This document shows, piece after piece, positions 41,865 through 57,409 of a stretch of DNA of 64,000 nt. The notes under the pieces are model-generated. The model saw nothing but the letters and a program-made list of their open reading frames with translations, searched no databases and had not been told where the DNA came from. A program made the position numbers and the translations under genes. The first letter of the stretch is position 1. Every line of letters begins with the position of its first letter. This DNA is from Tricholoma matsutake (taxonomy: Eukaryota; Basidiomycota; Agaricomycetes; Agaricales; Tricholomataceae): assembly GCA_026075535.2 (NCBI GenBank), contig AP026543.1:7006001-7070000 (forward strand), in the 5' to 3' direction.

Positions 41865-44800
41865 ATGGGCAGAGGAGACGACCCAACTACGATGTCCAAC
41901 CAACAGAAAAAGAAGCACACCGACGAAGAACTTCTTCAAGCTGATAGCGGCCAGAAGTCAATCCAACTACAACGCAGACGAGTCTGGAGAGCATGCGAGA
42001 GTTGCAGGTATTTTACTTCAGCCGCCCCTTTCGCCTCAGTCATCATCTCTCTATCCTAGACGCAAGAAGATCAAGTGCGATGGATGTGAACCGACATGCT
42101 CGCAATGCACTACGTCTGGTTCGCAATGTACCTGGTTGCAGACCAAAGACAGAGCTGCATTAAGTAGGCAGTAAGCTACCCCTACTTTTGTGCGGATGTT
42201 GTCGATTTGACTGATCATTTCTAGCTACGTCCAAGAACTCGAACAACGTTTGCTACACATGGAGTCCTTATTTACTCAGATCGCGCCTGTGTTGGAACAG
42301 ATAGGAACATCTCCCAATGGTGCAGTGGCTCCTGGCTCGGTGCCTAATGTTGGGGTCGACACTTCGGGATCAAGCGATTCTAATGTCGTTGCACCAGCAT
42401 TGCGTCCCATAGCGCCGAAGGAACAGCCAACAATCAAAGCTGAAGATGATTTCAGTGACTCTTTTGGACAACTAGCTCTCGACGAGTATGGCCATATGAG
42501 ATGGATCGGCGGTTCTTCGAACATGTCATTAATTCAGTCATTCCGTGCTTTGACTTCCTCCCCGCTGCACCGCATATCGCCGATGGAGGAAGACCCTCAC
42601 GCCCCAGGACCCAGTGTAAACAAATTATATTTTCCAGCAGCTGTGTATTTTGGCAAGGTGCAAGCTCTCCCAGGAGCTGAAGAAGTCGAGTTTCCGGACC
42701 GTGATCTAGCTGATAAGCTGGTATGTGCGAGGGCCCGTGTTGGCAGGCTCCAAACGCTGATCGGCCAACACTAGATCGAAGCTTTTTTTGCTCGCTTTCA
42801 CTTTTTGATGCCCATTGTCGACAAACCGTCCTTTTTACGACGATATAAAAATATAATGGATAATAAGGATGACCATGTTCTTGCACGTTCGGAAGCAGCC
42901 TTTCTCTCCCTCCTTTTCGCAGTCTTTTCGTGTGCTGCCCAACTCGTCCAAGACCCTCGACTGACAACAGGCGATCGTCGTGATGACGGTGGAATGGGAA
43001 TGTTCTATTATGAACGGTATGCACTCTACATTAGAAGACTAGCGCATTTGACATACTTTCCTCAGCGCTTTAGTCTTGCAATATATCAGCCACGCAAATA
43101 TCCAGATCGCGCATGTCCAATGCTTCATACTGCTATCCTCCTTCCTATGCTCGGTTAACTGCCTTCCACATGCGTGGATATTGATTGGTCAGGCGGTCCG
43201 ACTTGGCCAAGATCTTGGGCTTCATGTAAGCCTCCTATATTTTGTTCCGCGTTATGGTAATGACCCTTGGACAGCGCTCACCCCGTCGGCTTCTTGTCAA
43301 CTCTGTTGAGAAAGAGACTCGAAGGAAAGTATGGTGGGGATTATATACGTTGGATCGTATGCTCGCACTTGCACTGGGTCGCCCTCTGGGCATCAATGAT
43401 TCAGACTGTGACGTGGAGCTGCCCGTCGAGATAGATGATGATCACTTACCGCAGTACTTTTCTGGAGCAGTCATGAACCAAGGACAACCATTTCTCATGG
43501 CCGGTTCAGTTGCGCTATTCAACTTGTACGAAATTGGTGGTCGCGTACTAAGGCAAGTTTACGCTTTGGAAAATTGCAAAGAACATCTGGAGTTGGAGAG
43601 GAAGGCAGAGTTACAGCGCACTGTCGAGTCTCTTGATGCCGAACTCACAAAGTGGTGTGACAACCTACCCCCCGTGTTCAAGTCGCAATCCCAGACAGAT
43701 GAACAAGTATCCATGGGCGCCGTTCTTTGCAGCCATTACTACTCGGTTCTAACCACCCTTCATCGGAATCTTCTGCCTGTTAAACGTGACCAACCCGTGA
43801 CGGCGAAATCAACGATCAAAGCCGTCTCTTCTGCGCGATCATGTATACGGCTGGCTCCTTCCATGAAACACGTCGTTCCCCCGTCTCACCATATCGCCTT
43901 TTTTATTCAACATCTTTTTAGCTCAACTGTCATTCTCCTGCTTTATGCTATGCATGTAGCTGATCCGCGCGCGGCAGCTGCCGCGATGGAAGAAGCCAAG
44001 AGCTCATTGATAGCTTTAGAAGCGTGGGAGGGTATTTGGCCAGGAGCCCGAAAATGCAAGGAGCTGCTCGCGGAGCTTACAGATACGGCGAGCGCAGCTA
44101 TAGCTCAAGGTTCCACCAATAAGAAGGCCTCGGTACCCTTACAATCATCCTCAGCATCTGCCCCCCCTCCAGTTCTACCACGTAGGCGTTCGGTGACTAT
44201 AACGACTGCACCCTCCGGATCGGCATCATCTGGCCGTGTCGTTAAAGGGCGATCACGGAGGAACCAGTCTCGAGATCCTAGCACATCGTCTTCTCGCCGA
44301 ATGGCCGCTGTTTCTCCATACCGTCTGGATTGTAAGTTTCTTCCATAGATTTATATTTTCTGGACGTTAAGATCTGTATTCCAGCCGCAGAGAGAGCAAG
44401 GTCAACCTCCCGTAGGCGTGGTCATGATGTAAACGATCCACTTGATCGGTCAAACATGACGCCGTATTATCAGCCTTTCAGTCCTACTTCAGGCCAGGCT
44501 CCCTCCAGCTCCAACAGTTCTCCTGCATCAGCTCACCTTCCCTCGCCTTCGATGTCTGTACTCGATAATCCCCCTGATGCTAACCCTGGCGTATCGGCTA
44601 GCCCCTTCAACTACACACCTATGTCGCCTGTGCAGACTGCTGCTGCTCATTACGATTACGAATATAACACTCATCCTAATCCTCTCAGTCACTCAAATTC
44701 GCAACCGTGGGGTGGTAGTGAAGATCCTCGCAGCCTGGATATGTACTCGAATGGGCCGTCTGAAACGACGCTGTATCCCAATACCTCCGGGACGTATGGG

Positions 44801-45067
44801 TACACATCTCCTATCGACGCACCCTTCCCAGGTTACGAGGCAATATCCGACCATATCATGTCAGGGTCTCCACCAAGTTCTTTCGCTGTATCTACACTTC
44901 CATTTCGGGGACTGGATTACATCCGGAATTTTAATCCAGGAGGCTATTCTACAAGTGAGCAAGATTCACTTTGGCAGAGTTTTGATCCAGGCGCATTTGG
45001 ATACGATCCAGATCTTCCCTTTTCTCTAGGTGACTCGGCTCTTGACATCCAGGAAGTAGCTCATTAA
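41865..45067 (+). CDS. Zn2Cys6 fungal transcription factor
   Basis: The DNA-binding domain is CESCRRKKIKCDGCEPTCSQ followed by C-x6-C, a Zn2Cys6 binuclear cluster near residue 45, with one extra Cys between the third and fourth ligands. A short coiled-coil linker (YVQELEQRLLHMESL) follows. The middle contains the Fungal_trans domain (FFARFHFLMPIVDKPSFLRR, then CFILLSSFLCSVNCLPHAWI, QAVRLGQDLGLH and EKETRRKVWWGLYTLDRML). The C-terminal about 330 residues are Ser/Pro/Tyr-rich and look like an activation domain. Introns interrupt the zinc cluster (CESC|RRKK). Target genes are unknown; the tandem acyl-CoA dehydrogenase is only a hint. Confidence 0.9.
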
Positions 45068-45210
45068 TCTTGATCATTCCCATGGACCATTTGTTTCTTG
45101 TCGCTTTGTATCGGTGCTTTGTATCCTTTATTTGAATCTCTCTGTATACACCACGATATTACAATACTATCCCCATCTAATAATGCATGCTTTTCTATCG
45201 TCTCCACCTG

Positions 45211-45231
45211 GTACTCCGGGTACTCCGGGTA
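45211..45231 (+). repeat. Short direct repeat (GTACTCCGG)2 in an intergenic region
   Basis: Two adjacent copies of GTACTCCGG plus a third partial GTA lie 60 bases before the acyl-CoA dehydrogenase start. CCGG half-sites are the sort bound by Zn2Cys6 proteins, and such a gene sits just upstream; this link is speculative. Confidence 0.6.
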
Positions 45232-45290
45232 TAGCCGTAACCGGGTAGGAACTTCCTCAACGTTTTACTGTACAACGACTTGAGCTCAGA

Positions 45291-47342
45291 ATGACTCACC
45301 CCGTTGTCGAATACACTTCCGAAGCGTCATGGGCCATGGTAATTACTGTCGAAGAGAGTTGCATTCGCGCTCATGTCATATCCAGATCGAGGACAAGTTC
45401 TCCCCGTATGCCAAAGCGACTTTGGCAACACTCATTGCGTTCCTCGAAGTACGTTGACGTTTTTGTAATTCAAGGCGTATATACTAAAGAGATGTCGAAG
45501 GAGGAAGTTCTGCCCGCAAGGAAACTGGCCTTTGCTCAGTTGCCTGATGATCCCGTGAAGAGGTGGCAGACGGTCATTCCTGTTATTGAAGAGCTGAAAG
45601 TCAAGGCTAAGAAGCTCGGTCTATGGAATCTATTCCTCAGCAAGGCACATTATCCTGAGCATGGTGTTCCTCTCACTAACCTGGAGGTACGCTGTCTGAC
45701 CATAAATTACAACCTGTCTGACTTTTGCATATATTGACAGTACGCGGTAATGGCAGAAATGCTGGGGCGTGGAGGACATATGGCTCCGGAAGTGGTGAAT
45801 TGTTCAGCACCTGATACTGGAAACATGGGTAATACTGTTCTCATTCCTGAGTTCGAAATTAGACTTGAACTTATCGTGCAGAGGTGTTGGCCAGATATGG
45901 GTCCCCTGAGCAACAGAAGAAATGGCTTATTCCATTGCTTAACGGAGAAATTCGCTCTGCATTTGCAATGACGGAGAAGAACGGTTTGTGGCCCGAACTA
46001 TTGGTCTACATAGTGCCCACTCACACCCTGTCACAGTCGCCTCTTCGGACGCTACAAATATCCAGACCTCTATCAGAAGAGAGGGGAACGAGATTGTGGT
46101 TAATGGTCACAAGTGGTAAGTAGTTCCGTCTTTTTTTAAATTTAGTTTTCAAATTTCTATCTATTTCCATTGCTAGGTGGATCAGTGGAGCGGGGGATCC
46201 AAGGACTAAAATCCACATTGTGATGGGTAAGAGTGATCCAGGAAACAAGAGCAATTACAAGCAGCAGAGCGTAGTGCTTGTCCCCGCGGATGCACCTGGC
46301 GTCAAAGTCATCCGCGCTATGCATGTCTTCGGGTATGACGATGCTCCCGAAGGACACTGTGAAATTATCTACGAAAACGTTCGTGTTCCATTGGAGAACT
46401 TGGTCCTGGGTTGGGGAAGAGGTTTCGAGGTATGTGAAATGCTGAATCGACTATGCACAGATGTTCATTGGACACCTTTGATAGATAATTCAAGGCCGTC
46501 TCGGGTAGGCGTGACGTACTGGGTGTATGTCCCTACGTACTGATACCCTACAGACCTGGTCGCATTCACCATTGCATGAGGTCAATAGGTGCCGCTCAGG
46601 CAGCCTTGGACTTGATGCTCCAACGGACAACAGATCCGGGCCGCAAGACATTTGGAAAATATCTATACGAACATGGTTTGTATCCGTCTCTGGCTTTCTG
46701 TTGCAATGATTGAATGTTAAATGTTGTCACACAGGATCGGTTATCGCTGATATTGCAAAGTCTCGAGCTGAGATTGAGGCAGGAAGGCTCCTCGTCTTGA
46801 GCGCCGCTTTGCAGGTGACCATGTCCTGAGACGCGAGTGTACTTCGCCATTGACCTTGCACCAGATTGACAAATACCAAGCCAAAGGTGCTTTGAAGGAA
46901 ATTGGAATCGCTAAAGTGAGATACAGATCTATACCCATCTGTCAGCATCACTTTACTGAGGCCGTTTAGTTCGTTGTGCCATCTATGGCCCTTACTGTTG
47001 TCGATCGAGCTATGCAATCCTTCGGTGCCGAAGGATTATCTCAAGACGCTGAACTCGCGATGACGTGGGCAGGGCTGCGCACCCTCCGGATTGCCGATGT
47101 ATGTCCAGTGATCATATCTCTTCCTGCCTCTCGCTGACATTTCTTGACAGGGTCCTGATGCCGTTCGTCTCCTCCCTTGTTTTCACTATTCATATGTTGA
47201 TCTTTCCTGCTTTCAGGTTCATATTCAACAAGTGGGACAAAGGGAGTTGAGACGTGCACCACTACTGACACGGAAAGCAGCTGAGCAGAAGAAGAAGGAA
47301 AAACTACTCCTAGAGAAAGCAGGCTTTAAGTCACATCTGTGA
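45291..47342 (+). CDS. Acyl-CoA dehydrogenase (ACAD10/11-like), probably peroxisomal
   Basis: The protein is a FAD-dependent acyl-CoA dehydrogenase. From [16 protein letters not shown] at 45291, recognisable parts are [20 protein letters not shown], the [20 protein letters not shown] helix, [19 protein letters not shown] (substrate and FAD contact), [55 protein letters not shown] and [20 protein letters not shown]. About ten exons are used. The last three residues are Ser-His-Leu, a plausible peroxisomal PTS1 signal, and the N terminus lacks a mitochondrial presequence. It likely works in beta-oxidation of long or unusual acyl chains. Confidence 0.9.
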
Positions 47343-47427
47343 TATTAGTATAATATTTTGCACAAATACGTCTTTGTTTGTTCAAGTTATATAATGCGCC
47401 TGTGACAACTAGGTCACGTTGCTTTCG

Positions 47428-47952
47428 ATGTCACTCTTCACAATCCTGCAATGTCGAACGCACCAGGCTGGTTTTATACGTCGACATGTATCATCTACAG
47501 CGTCCAAAGTCAAGTCACACCGAACTCTGCCGTCCGCCAAGATGCGCGCCCTCGTCTCTCTCTACCACCAATCAGACACCTTCATAACCCCAGAAAACCT
47601 CTCACAACGCATCGACGAGGCTTTTGTACCCCAAGAAACTAGGTCGAGGATTGCACAGATATCTGGAAAGAGTCTGAAAGACCTTCATCAGGAGCTGAAA
47701 GACGTGCGGAAAAGTCCTAAATTCCGCGATTGGGACAAGGATGCCGTCGTCACTAGTACGAATGGCAACGCGTTGTGGAGCTCTGCTAAAGTTGAAAGAG
47801 AGTGGAAAGTGATGGAGGCGCTGTATGGTGTTGACATTACGCCTTCTCGGGAAGTGTTGCCAGGTCTGGAGGTTTTGGAGGAGTCGGTGCCTCAACATAA
47901 CGGCGAAGACGGGAAAACTGCGGCGAAACAAGCTCTAGGGAAGAAACGTTGA
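47428..47952 (+). CDS. Small protein with a mitochondrial-type presequence
   Basis: A single-exon frame of 174 residues from the ATG at 47428. Residues 1-30 (MSLFTILQCRTHQAGFIRRH) are basic, without acid, and precede RRHVSSTAS, a typical cleavage site. A second ATG (47542) would give 136 residues. The mature part (MRALVSLYHQSDTFITPENL, then QRIDEAFV) is hydrophilic with helices and a Lys-rich end. I recognise no family. It starts 85 bases after the acyl-CoA dehydrogenase stop on the same strand. The cleavage motif and codon composition support a real gene. Confidence 0.68.
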   Translation: MSLFTILQCRTHQAGFIRRHVSSTASKVKSHRTLPSAKMRALVSLYHQSDTFITPENLSQRIDEAFVPQETRSRIAQISGKSLKDLHQELKDVRKSPKFRDWDKDAVVTSTNGNALWSSAKVEREWKVMEALYGVDITPSREVLPGLEVLEESVPQHNGEDGKTAAKQALGKKR

Positions 47953-49214
47953 TCGCATTAGGCATGCTTCTATCTCAGTATCTATTTTGTCTTGGATAGT
48001 TCCTGATTTTGGCCATTTCCAGTCAAAAATCCTCTTTACCACTGTTTGAAATGGAGGCAAACCTAAACTTTGTAAAGGGTATCATTTCCCGCGCAGCCGA
48101 TACCAGTTGCTTGCTCAGTTCTAAAGCTTTTGGTACAATCTCCTCTCATGATATGAGGAGGAAAAGAAAATCCGCTTCTTCGTCCCCCTCACTGCGGACT
48201 GTATGCTCGCGGAATGGCATCAGCGTCACTTGATCCCCTTCTGAGAAATATGACCAGGAGATGTATGTTGATGAGTGGCTAGCCTGTCGCTGGATACCTG
48301 GACAGGAAGATCAGTGAGCTTATGCTAACATGACAATGTTTTCCGCTTGCCGTCGACGATGTGCCCGCCACCAGGCACATATCTGTCTTATAGACTAACT
48401 CGCGAATAACTTCAGTGTCTTTGGGTACTTCTCCAAATCAGATGACTCCGGGACGGGCGAGCGCGTCGCACTTGGAGCAGCATGGCAGTAAAGACAGTGA
48501 ATTTTCAGGATCTGAATCACCCGCTACAAAAAGCTACTCAGTCCCGTGGATACTTTCGCGGATGGGAGAGGTGTTGAACTCATTATGACCGTGCACCGAA
48601 CATCAAAAAGTTCGCCATGCACCAGCAGGCTGGTTTGATTCCTTGTTGTCGATGAATGGGGAACAGAATCTACTGATGAACTCTGTACCTGCTTCAATGC
48701 TCTTCATTTAAGCCATCAACGTTCTGAGTTATCAGGGTAAAGGTAGACCCGGGTGCTACGATGTTCATAAATGATGTTAAGGAGAGTGCGGCAAGGGGTT
48801 GACCGGTTGCGCTTTATGTGCCCTAGGGGAAAGAGAACGAACAGCCGATGTTACAAAATAATAGTACGGACGCTTCTCGTCTAATTGCCCAACGCGCGAC
48901 GGGCTCGTGTAAGACGTCAGTTTATTTCCTTCACATGTCAAGCTCCCGGAAAATTGGGAAGCCTGTTACCGGAGGCAGCAGACAACCCTGCTCCGGCAAT
49001 GGCTGCGATATGCCGCACAGAACGGTTTGAAAAGAAGCCATTACATCCGATGGCGTCGCAGACTGTGTCGGCCATGAGCTATAGGAAGGACGAATTTGTA
49101 ATAGATGTCTTATCAGATAACTTGACTTTGATCATCCCTGTGCCAAAAGTGCCCTGGTCTACTATATGTAACACTCCTTCTTTCATCTCTCTTCTTCGTC
49201 TCTGACTGTTCATA
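47953..49214. other. 1.26-kb region without a recognisable gene
   Basis: The longest gene-poor stretch here. Frames at 48009-48233, 48848-49030 and 48885-49205 have no family resemblance and no good start context. It may hold a decayed gene or a long promoter of the downstream sucrase/ferredoxin-like gene; the sequence alone does not say. Confidence 0.4.
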
Positions 49215-50577
49215 ATGTACAGTCTACGAAGACTCCGAGAAATGATGCTGGGTAGTGAACTTGAGCCTCATGTCATTCACGATCAGCTACAGGCGTCTTC
49301 TGTTCCTGTGACCATGGCAGATTGTCGCACATGTTTGGATCCATGTGAAGAAGGTAGAGATAGCCGCTTATCTGATAAACACAGCTAGTGACTGATATTT
49401 TGCTCTTTCAATGTTGCAGGCCATGAATCCTATCCTAACCGCTTTGATGTCGACAAGGACTCACAAATGCTGGGGTCCATCAAACCCTATCGTCGGCAGG
49501 TACTACCTTGCTTTATAGCTCCTCTGCTGCATATCTTACAGCAACGCATTCTTACTATCACAGGTCGTCATTTCTACGGGAAAATCTGACTGGGATCGAG
49601 AGATCACAGAGACAAAGGGCAGCCTCCCAGCATACCTCCTGGGTGCTCAAAACCAAGCAAACCTCCCTATTTCCGAACCTTCCCCACCCTCCCCCGAAAA
49701 TGGAAAAGCTGTTGCCCCTGGTGTCTTCCGTTCCTCAGACTCCACCAGAATATCAATACTAAATGGGAGTCATCTTACCATGAGCGATGACGACGACCAG
49801 GACACCGTTTTAGTCTTCCCGGATTACATGATCGTAGCAGACGTTTCTCGAACGCGAGAAGGAGCTCAGAAACTATGGGAGACTGTGGTTGACCCGGACG
49901 TCGAGCGCGGGGACGCTATATATCAAAAAACACCTTTCAAATCATGGGTCCTCCCATATTCATGTGTCATCCTTCTATGTGAGGCAAAACTTTACCAGAC
50001 GAGATGACTAATTTATATCCGCTTTAGGTTCACACAAGAAAAGAGACAATCGGTGCGCCATAGCAGCCCCGAAACTGGAGCAGGGTTCGTTTCGTTCGTT
50101 TCAACTTCCGGACGATCTGTCCCGCTGATGCGGCCGTTAGCCTTCATTCACTCACTTCAACAAAATGGATGGGCAGCCGATACTCAGATTGAGTGTCAAT
50201 GTTTAATGGGCCCAGCGTTGGAGGACCTACGAGGCCCATCGATAGAACCAGAAGAATACATTACAAAGCAGCTGAAGATTAGTTCTACTGAGAAACGCGT
50301 CCTTATTCTGCGGACTTCGCATGTCGGAGGACACAAGTACGCGGGTAACTGTATAGTGAGTCTACCGGACGTCACGGAACAATTGGACGGCAAGATGACG
50401 ACGTCATTCCAGATATATACACCACAGGGTTCCTGCGTGTGGTATGGTCGAGTGTCTCCCCACGAAGTGGACTCTATCGTCATCAACACTATAATACACG
50501 GTCTCGTTCTCCCCCCGCTTCTGCGCGGTGGCTTGAACATCTCTAAACCGAAATGCAAGACACTCAACGACTGGTGA
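49215..50577 (+). CDS. Sucrase/ferredoxin-like (Aim32-type) thioredoxin-fold protein
   Basis: This family has a thioredoxin-like ferredoxin fold; yeast Aim32 is linked to mitochondrial redox control. The start (49215) MYSLRRLREMM leads to a Cys cluster, MADCRTCLDPCEEGHESYPN, then KPYRRQVVISTGKSDWDREIT, a Ser/Pro-rich insert, TVLVFPDYMIV, CSHKKRDNRCAIAAPKLEQ and the signature HVGGHKYAGNCI, ending GRVSPHEVDSIV, PPLLRGGLN. The exons 49215-49353 and 49420-49499 and the border at 49564 are in phase; further introns split the C-terminal half. Gene model is sound at conserved points; exact role is not known. Confidence 0.87.
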
Positions 50578-50956
50578 CCCAGGAGCTGAGGACGACCTAT
50601 GTATTTCCCTAATTTAACATTTTTCTAATTTATCGCAGGTCATGAGTCATGACCAGAAGATGCATCAGTAGAAGCCTATTACTATATAGCATATTATATC
50701 GAGATCGTTTACAAGAAAGTCATGGGAAAGTCATAAACTAAGTAATTGTAACAAGTAGGATCGTCAGGGTCTGTCCGAGAGGAAAATAGGGGAATAGAGT
50801 AATGGGTGGCACTGAGTGTAATGTCGATGAAAGAGACAATTAATTTTAAACTCCAATAGTCTTGACGATGACGAGCATTCATGAAATGTCGTTGTATCCC
50901 AGAGCCCATATGCTCTAACCACTTCAATTAAGGTATATCCCAAAGGAAAACTGTCA
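50578..50956. other. Convergent intergenic region, no gene seen
   Basis: 379 AT-rich bases between the stop codons of the Aim32-like and Sch9-like genes. No conserved coding or RNA element is visible. Confidence 0.5.
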
Positions 50957-53695
<2,739 letters not shown>

Positions 53696-53997
53696 AAAGA
53701 AGAATTGTGAGAGGGATATGATGGACCGTGTCAATGGCTTAGGATACTTTTCCCCCATCAGTGGAGCTCTATGCTCCACAAGTGCCTAAAAAATTTCCTC
53801 ACAGATCACAGCCTTGGCTCTTATATCGAAATGTCTTCTTCCGCTGGGCGGCCTCGTCAAATAAAATTTATTTAAATACATATGTGCCCCTCCCCCCTGA
53901 GTCGGCGTTGCCCGGACTTTCTAGTCCGAGTCCTATTGTTCACTTGATGATCCATTCTACATAGTATTCTCCATTCTACGCATCAACCCTGTAATCT

Positions 53998-54622
53998 TCA
54001 CCCTCTTTTACTAGTATCATCTACGATATTTTCGCTGAGAACATCGGCCCGCACTTCCAACTGCTCTTTTCCCCAACTCAGTAGCTTCAGACTGCTTCCA
54101 ATTATCAATCCAAGAATCAACGTTCGCCGAGTCGCTTGCCAGGGTAATCGGTCTACACCGCATACCTCCATGTTCACTACTTGATCCGAACCAAGTAGAC
54201 GGTCACTACTCACATACTGCTGAAAATATCCCTGAAGTAATAACTGCTGCACCAACTTCCTTTCCTTGGCCCCAGCCCATTCTCTCCAGCCCTTCCTCAA
54301 TACTCACCCATCCTAGAGCCATAATTCCCAATTTACTCGCTTCAGCACCAGCACTTTTCAACCCCCCAAGCAACACCTTGTAATTTTTTGTTTTGTTGTA
54401 AAAATACCACCCTTGTACGGTGGTCGGCGGTCGATGCACATTCTCAGCAAGAAATCGGAGTGAGGCTGTCTGCGATCCGCGCATCAGCCCAATAGCAGTC
54501 CCCAAAATGACAGCGGCTCCAGGAACAAGATAGAAGCGTGGGGGTATAGTAAGGTGTATCGAGTTCTTTGTGGGGTTTTCTATATCATCCTCGTTTTCAG
54601 CTGGTGCGCTTATTAGCGTCAT
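53998..54622 (-). CDS. Small multi-pass membrane protein, Tim17-like in look
   Basis: Two exons encode about 180 residues. The first (from the ATG at 54622) contains RFYLVPGAAVILGTAIGLMR, KVLLGGLKSAGAEASKLGIM and EVGAAVITSGIFSAV, hydrophobic Gly/Ala segments broken by basic residues; the second adds RRTLILGLIIGSSLKLLSW. The intron joins VY|RLPWQATRR in phase 1. Small-residue helices with basic flanks resemble the Tim17/22/23 and related mitochondrial inner-membrane families, but the conserved Tim17 PRAT motif is not clear. The identity is tentative; the C terminus is acidic. Confidence 0.6.
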
Positions 54623-55602
54623 GAACTTCTGGGTCCAAGTGGCCCTTGCAAAAAGTGGAACGCAACTGGCAATACGATCACGTGATCCAACAACAAATCA
54701 GGTGTTCCCTTGTCTATCAACTCAAGATCTTGTTGGAGAGGTAGGTTATCGAGGAGACAGGCGTTCGGCGCCGATACGCGAGCTAGGAAACAGAGGGCTA
54801 TGCTCTGTATTTCAGGACACCTGAATCTTTAACTCTCGACAAGCTCGCCCCAATAATCTCTCCTTGAAGGATAACCGTCATCCTCCAGACTTGGTGGCAT
54901 CTTCTATGGCAGTAATACTGCCACCCACTGGCAATTATGGCGCTCTGACAGACGTACAAGAGGCGCCAAATTACCGCTGCTAACTTCCATGTGTCCCGGC
55001 TTTGCTGCGCTCATGTCTTATCATGCTCTGCTTTCCTGGATAAGGGAATAACTAGGTGGCGAGATGATATATCATATACTACCCAGATAGATGACTTTCA
55101 CTGTTATCGATCCCACTCACAATTTACTTTGTTTCATGGTGGATGAAGACCTCGTTTTGGCATTCATTCTGATCGCCCGATGTGAGGTTCCGGAGATAAT
55201 CGGCCAAAGCTCCTCATTGAGTCGGTCCTACGTGCCTCGTTGCCGGTACCACACCATATCTTGCGAGCTAATCTCCATTTCTCGGCTGCGCAATGTCCCC
55301 TTTATTAGCAGGAAACTCTGATACAATTTCTTGCTTCTGGATTTCATTCTAGTGCCATATCGTCTACGGACCGGACGCTGTTAGTCAAACCAACCCAAGG
55401 CCCATTCCATCAAGGTGATCGTTCAAGGTCATGGGCGAGGATTATTACATGTAAAATGTAACAATACATTATTGTCACGACACGATTATGCCTGAGATAT
55501 TGTATACGACCAGATACTATAGAAATCCAGTTTATAAGAAATGAGCCCAGGGATGCAATGAACCGAGGACAAAGCGCGATGTCAATGTGCACAGAGACTA
55601 CA
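54623..55602. other. 980-base intergenic region with an inverted repeat
   Basis: No coding frame with family resemblance. The perfect inverted repeat TGGCAGTA-A-TACTGCCA lies at 54908-54924, about 290 bases upstream of the membrane-protein start. The region also covers the 3' side of the Dph1 gene. Confidence 0.5.
54908..54924. repeat. Perfect 8-bp inverted repeat with one-base centre
   Basis: Arms TGGCAGTA and TACTGCCA surround a single A. Symmetry suits a dimeric regulator binding site as much as a hairpin. Function is not shown. Confidence 0.6.
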
Positions 55603-57409
55603 CTAAAAGGTACCATTGATCCTAGAAACGGCCCATGGACTTCCTGCTTCGTAGAAATCCATCGGGTACGTTCCAACCCCCATTTGTCTTTCACCCTGGT
55701 TGTGATGGGCAGCGTCCATCCAACTGGCGGTCTTGCCAACAGCAACGGCCGTCTCATACGGACTAAGGAGTGGCCGGTCAAAGGCATATCCCCAGTCTAT
55801 TGACAGACGAGGACATGACGTTTGGATAAATGTGGATATATGAGAATTGAACAAGGCTAATTTTGCAGGCGATAGCTCGGAAAGAAGAATCTGAACGTAG
55901 GGAATTGATATAGACGACGCCTCGAGTTGATGAGTAATAGCCTAGGGCTAGTGAGTCTTGGTTTCCAACTTATATGCCATGAAGGTTTCACCTTGAGTTG
56001 CTTGAAATTTCCTTGCCTACCCAGGGTCCCAAGGATAACACCCCATAACGGTGTCGCGTCGTCATCCTCCTGAATGTCGCGGGCCTTATGTGTTTGGACA
56101 ACAATACTTTTACGAGCAGACTGAACAGCATTATCTCGCACTGTTTGCATCTCCCGATGGTCGTAATGCTCCCGAGTGAATTTTTTTGAATACGGATCAT
56201 ACCGAAATGCAGGCACAGATGGGTTTGCAATCATTATTGACTCCAGATGAAAACGACCATCGCCCAAGTAACTAACAAGAATTGATTCAGAATATGATTC
56301 CAACCATAGACAAATAGAACTTCACATCAGGGCATCGACATCACCGAGGCGAGGCGCTGTACATCCTAGAATTTCGCCCGGAGAAAGAGGTTTCGACCTC
56401 GGAATCATCGCTTCGTACTTTCCAGACCATGATTTAGCACCCGGACCAGAAGATGAGGCCTCGTCCTCTGTCGTTGTCGAGTTAGTTTGATCCAAAAGAA
56501 AACGGGATGTTGACTGAGCCGAGGCAAGGTCTCGAGCCTCTTGCGTAAGGTCTTCTTTGAGCTTCTGCAATGCAGTTACGAACTGGATCGTAGAAACTAG
56601 CGCTAGTCGAGTAGGCTCTCCGTTCGAGATGGAAAGTACAGAATCCTTATCTCTCGAACGATCAGAGGATGGAGGGCCTTCTATCCGAAGAAGACTTGGG
56701 CCAATTTGAGTTCCAATTGGTATTTTGTGATCTTTCTCCTCTGATTCTAGAAGAGCCTCCCGAAAATGTTGTCGATCACTTGGAAAATTAAGACGGACGG
56801 ATTGCGCCAGATGTGACGAATCGATGGCAATCTCAACAAAAATGTAAAGAGTCTTGATGGACGTCTGATCCATAGGTACTATTATATGGTGTTAGACAGG
56901 GTTGACGTATGTCCTCGAGACGCACCTAGACAGCTGTGGCCATAGTGGACAAGCATATCGCATCCTAACGCAACAGCGGTGTAATCGTCGACGCAACAAG
57001 CACCATAAGTCACATCGCCCATAATGACAGTCAAGGCATTTGTGAAACTATATCCACAATTTCAATATATATTATGACGTCTTGACGTTGTATCGTTAGC
57101 GCACCGCTCGATTATATCTGCGATGGTGCAAGCAAACATCTGTAGACCTTCAGGCATCTGTAAGGCCACCATCGTTGCATTGTTTTTCCGAACTTGGAAA
57201 ATCGTCTTATGGATTTCGAAGGAGTAGTTTGAAGGGAGTTGGGCAATGGCAGCATTGAGCTGAACGTCGAGAAGGATGTCTTCTGGTATCTGACGACTGA
57301 TGGTCGCTGAAACACCCGGCCTGGAAGGGGTCGCATTTTTGCTCCCGACGAAACGTTTGCGAGGTTTTGTTGCATTGATGGGACTTTTCTGATTGCTCTC
57401 TTGAGCCAT
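55603..57409 (-). CDS. dph1: Dph1, first-step enzyme of diphthamide synthesis
   Basis: Dph1 with Dph2 is a radical-SAM-like [4Fe-4S] enzyme that moves the 3-amino-3-carboxypropyl group from SAM to His on elongation factor 2. The start [20 protein letters not shown] at 57409 leads to [19 protein letters not shown]. The three cluster cysteines appear in [23 protein letters not shown] and [11 protein letters not shown], with [17 protein letters not shown] between them. The C terminus is [15 protein letters not shown]. At least five exons are joined at family-conserved points. The gene is divergent from npc1. Confidence 0.95.

Noticed and set aside
48009..49205. Small coding genes in the 47.9-49.2 kb gap
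   Set aside because: Frames are short, unspliced, in mixed reading frames and resemble no family.
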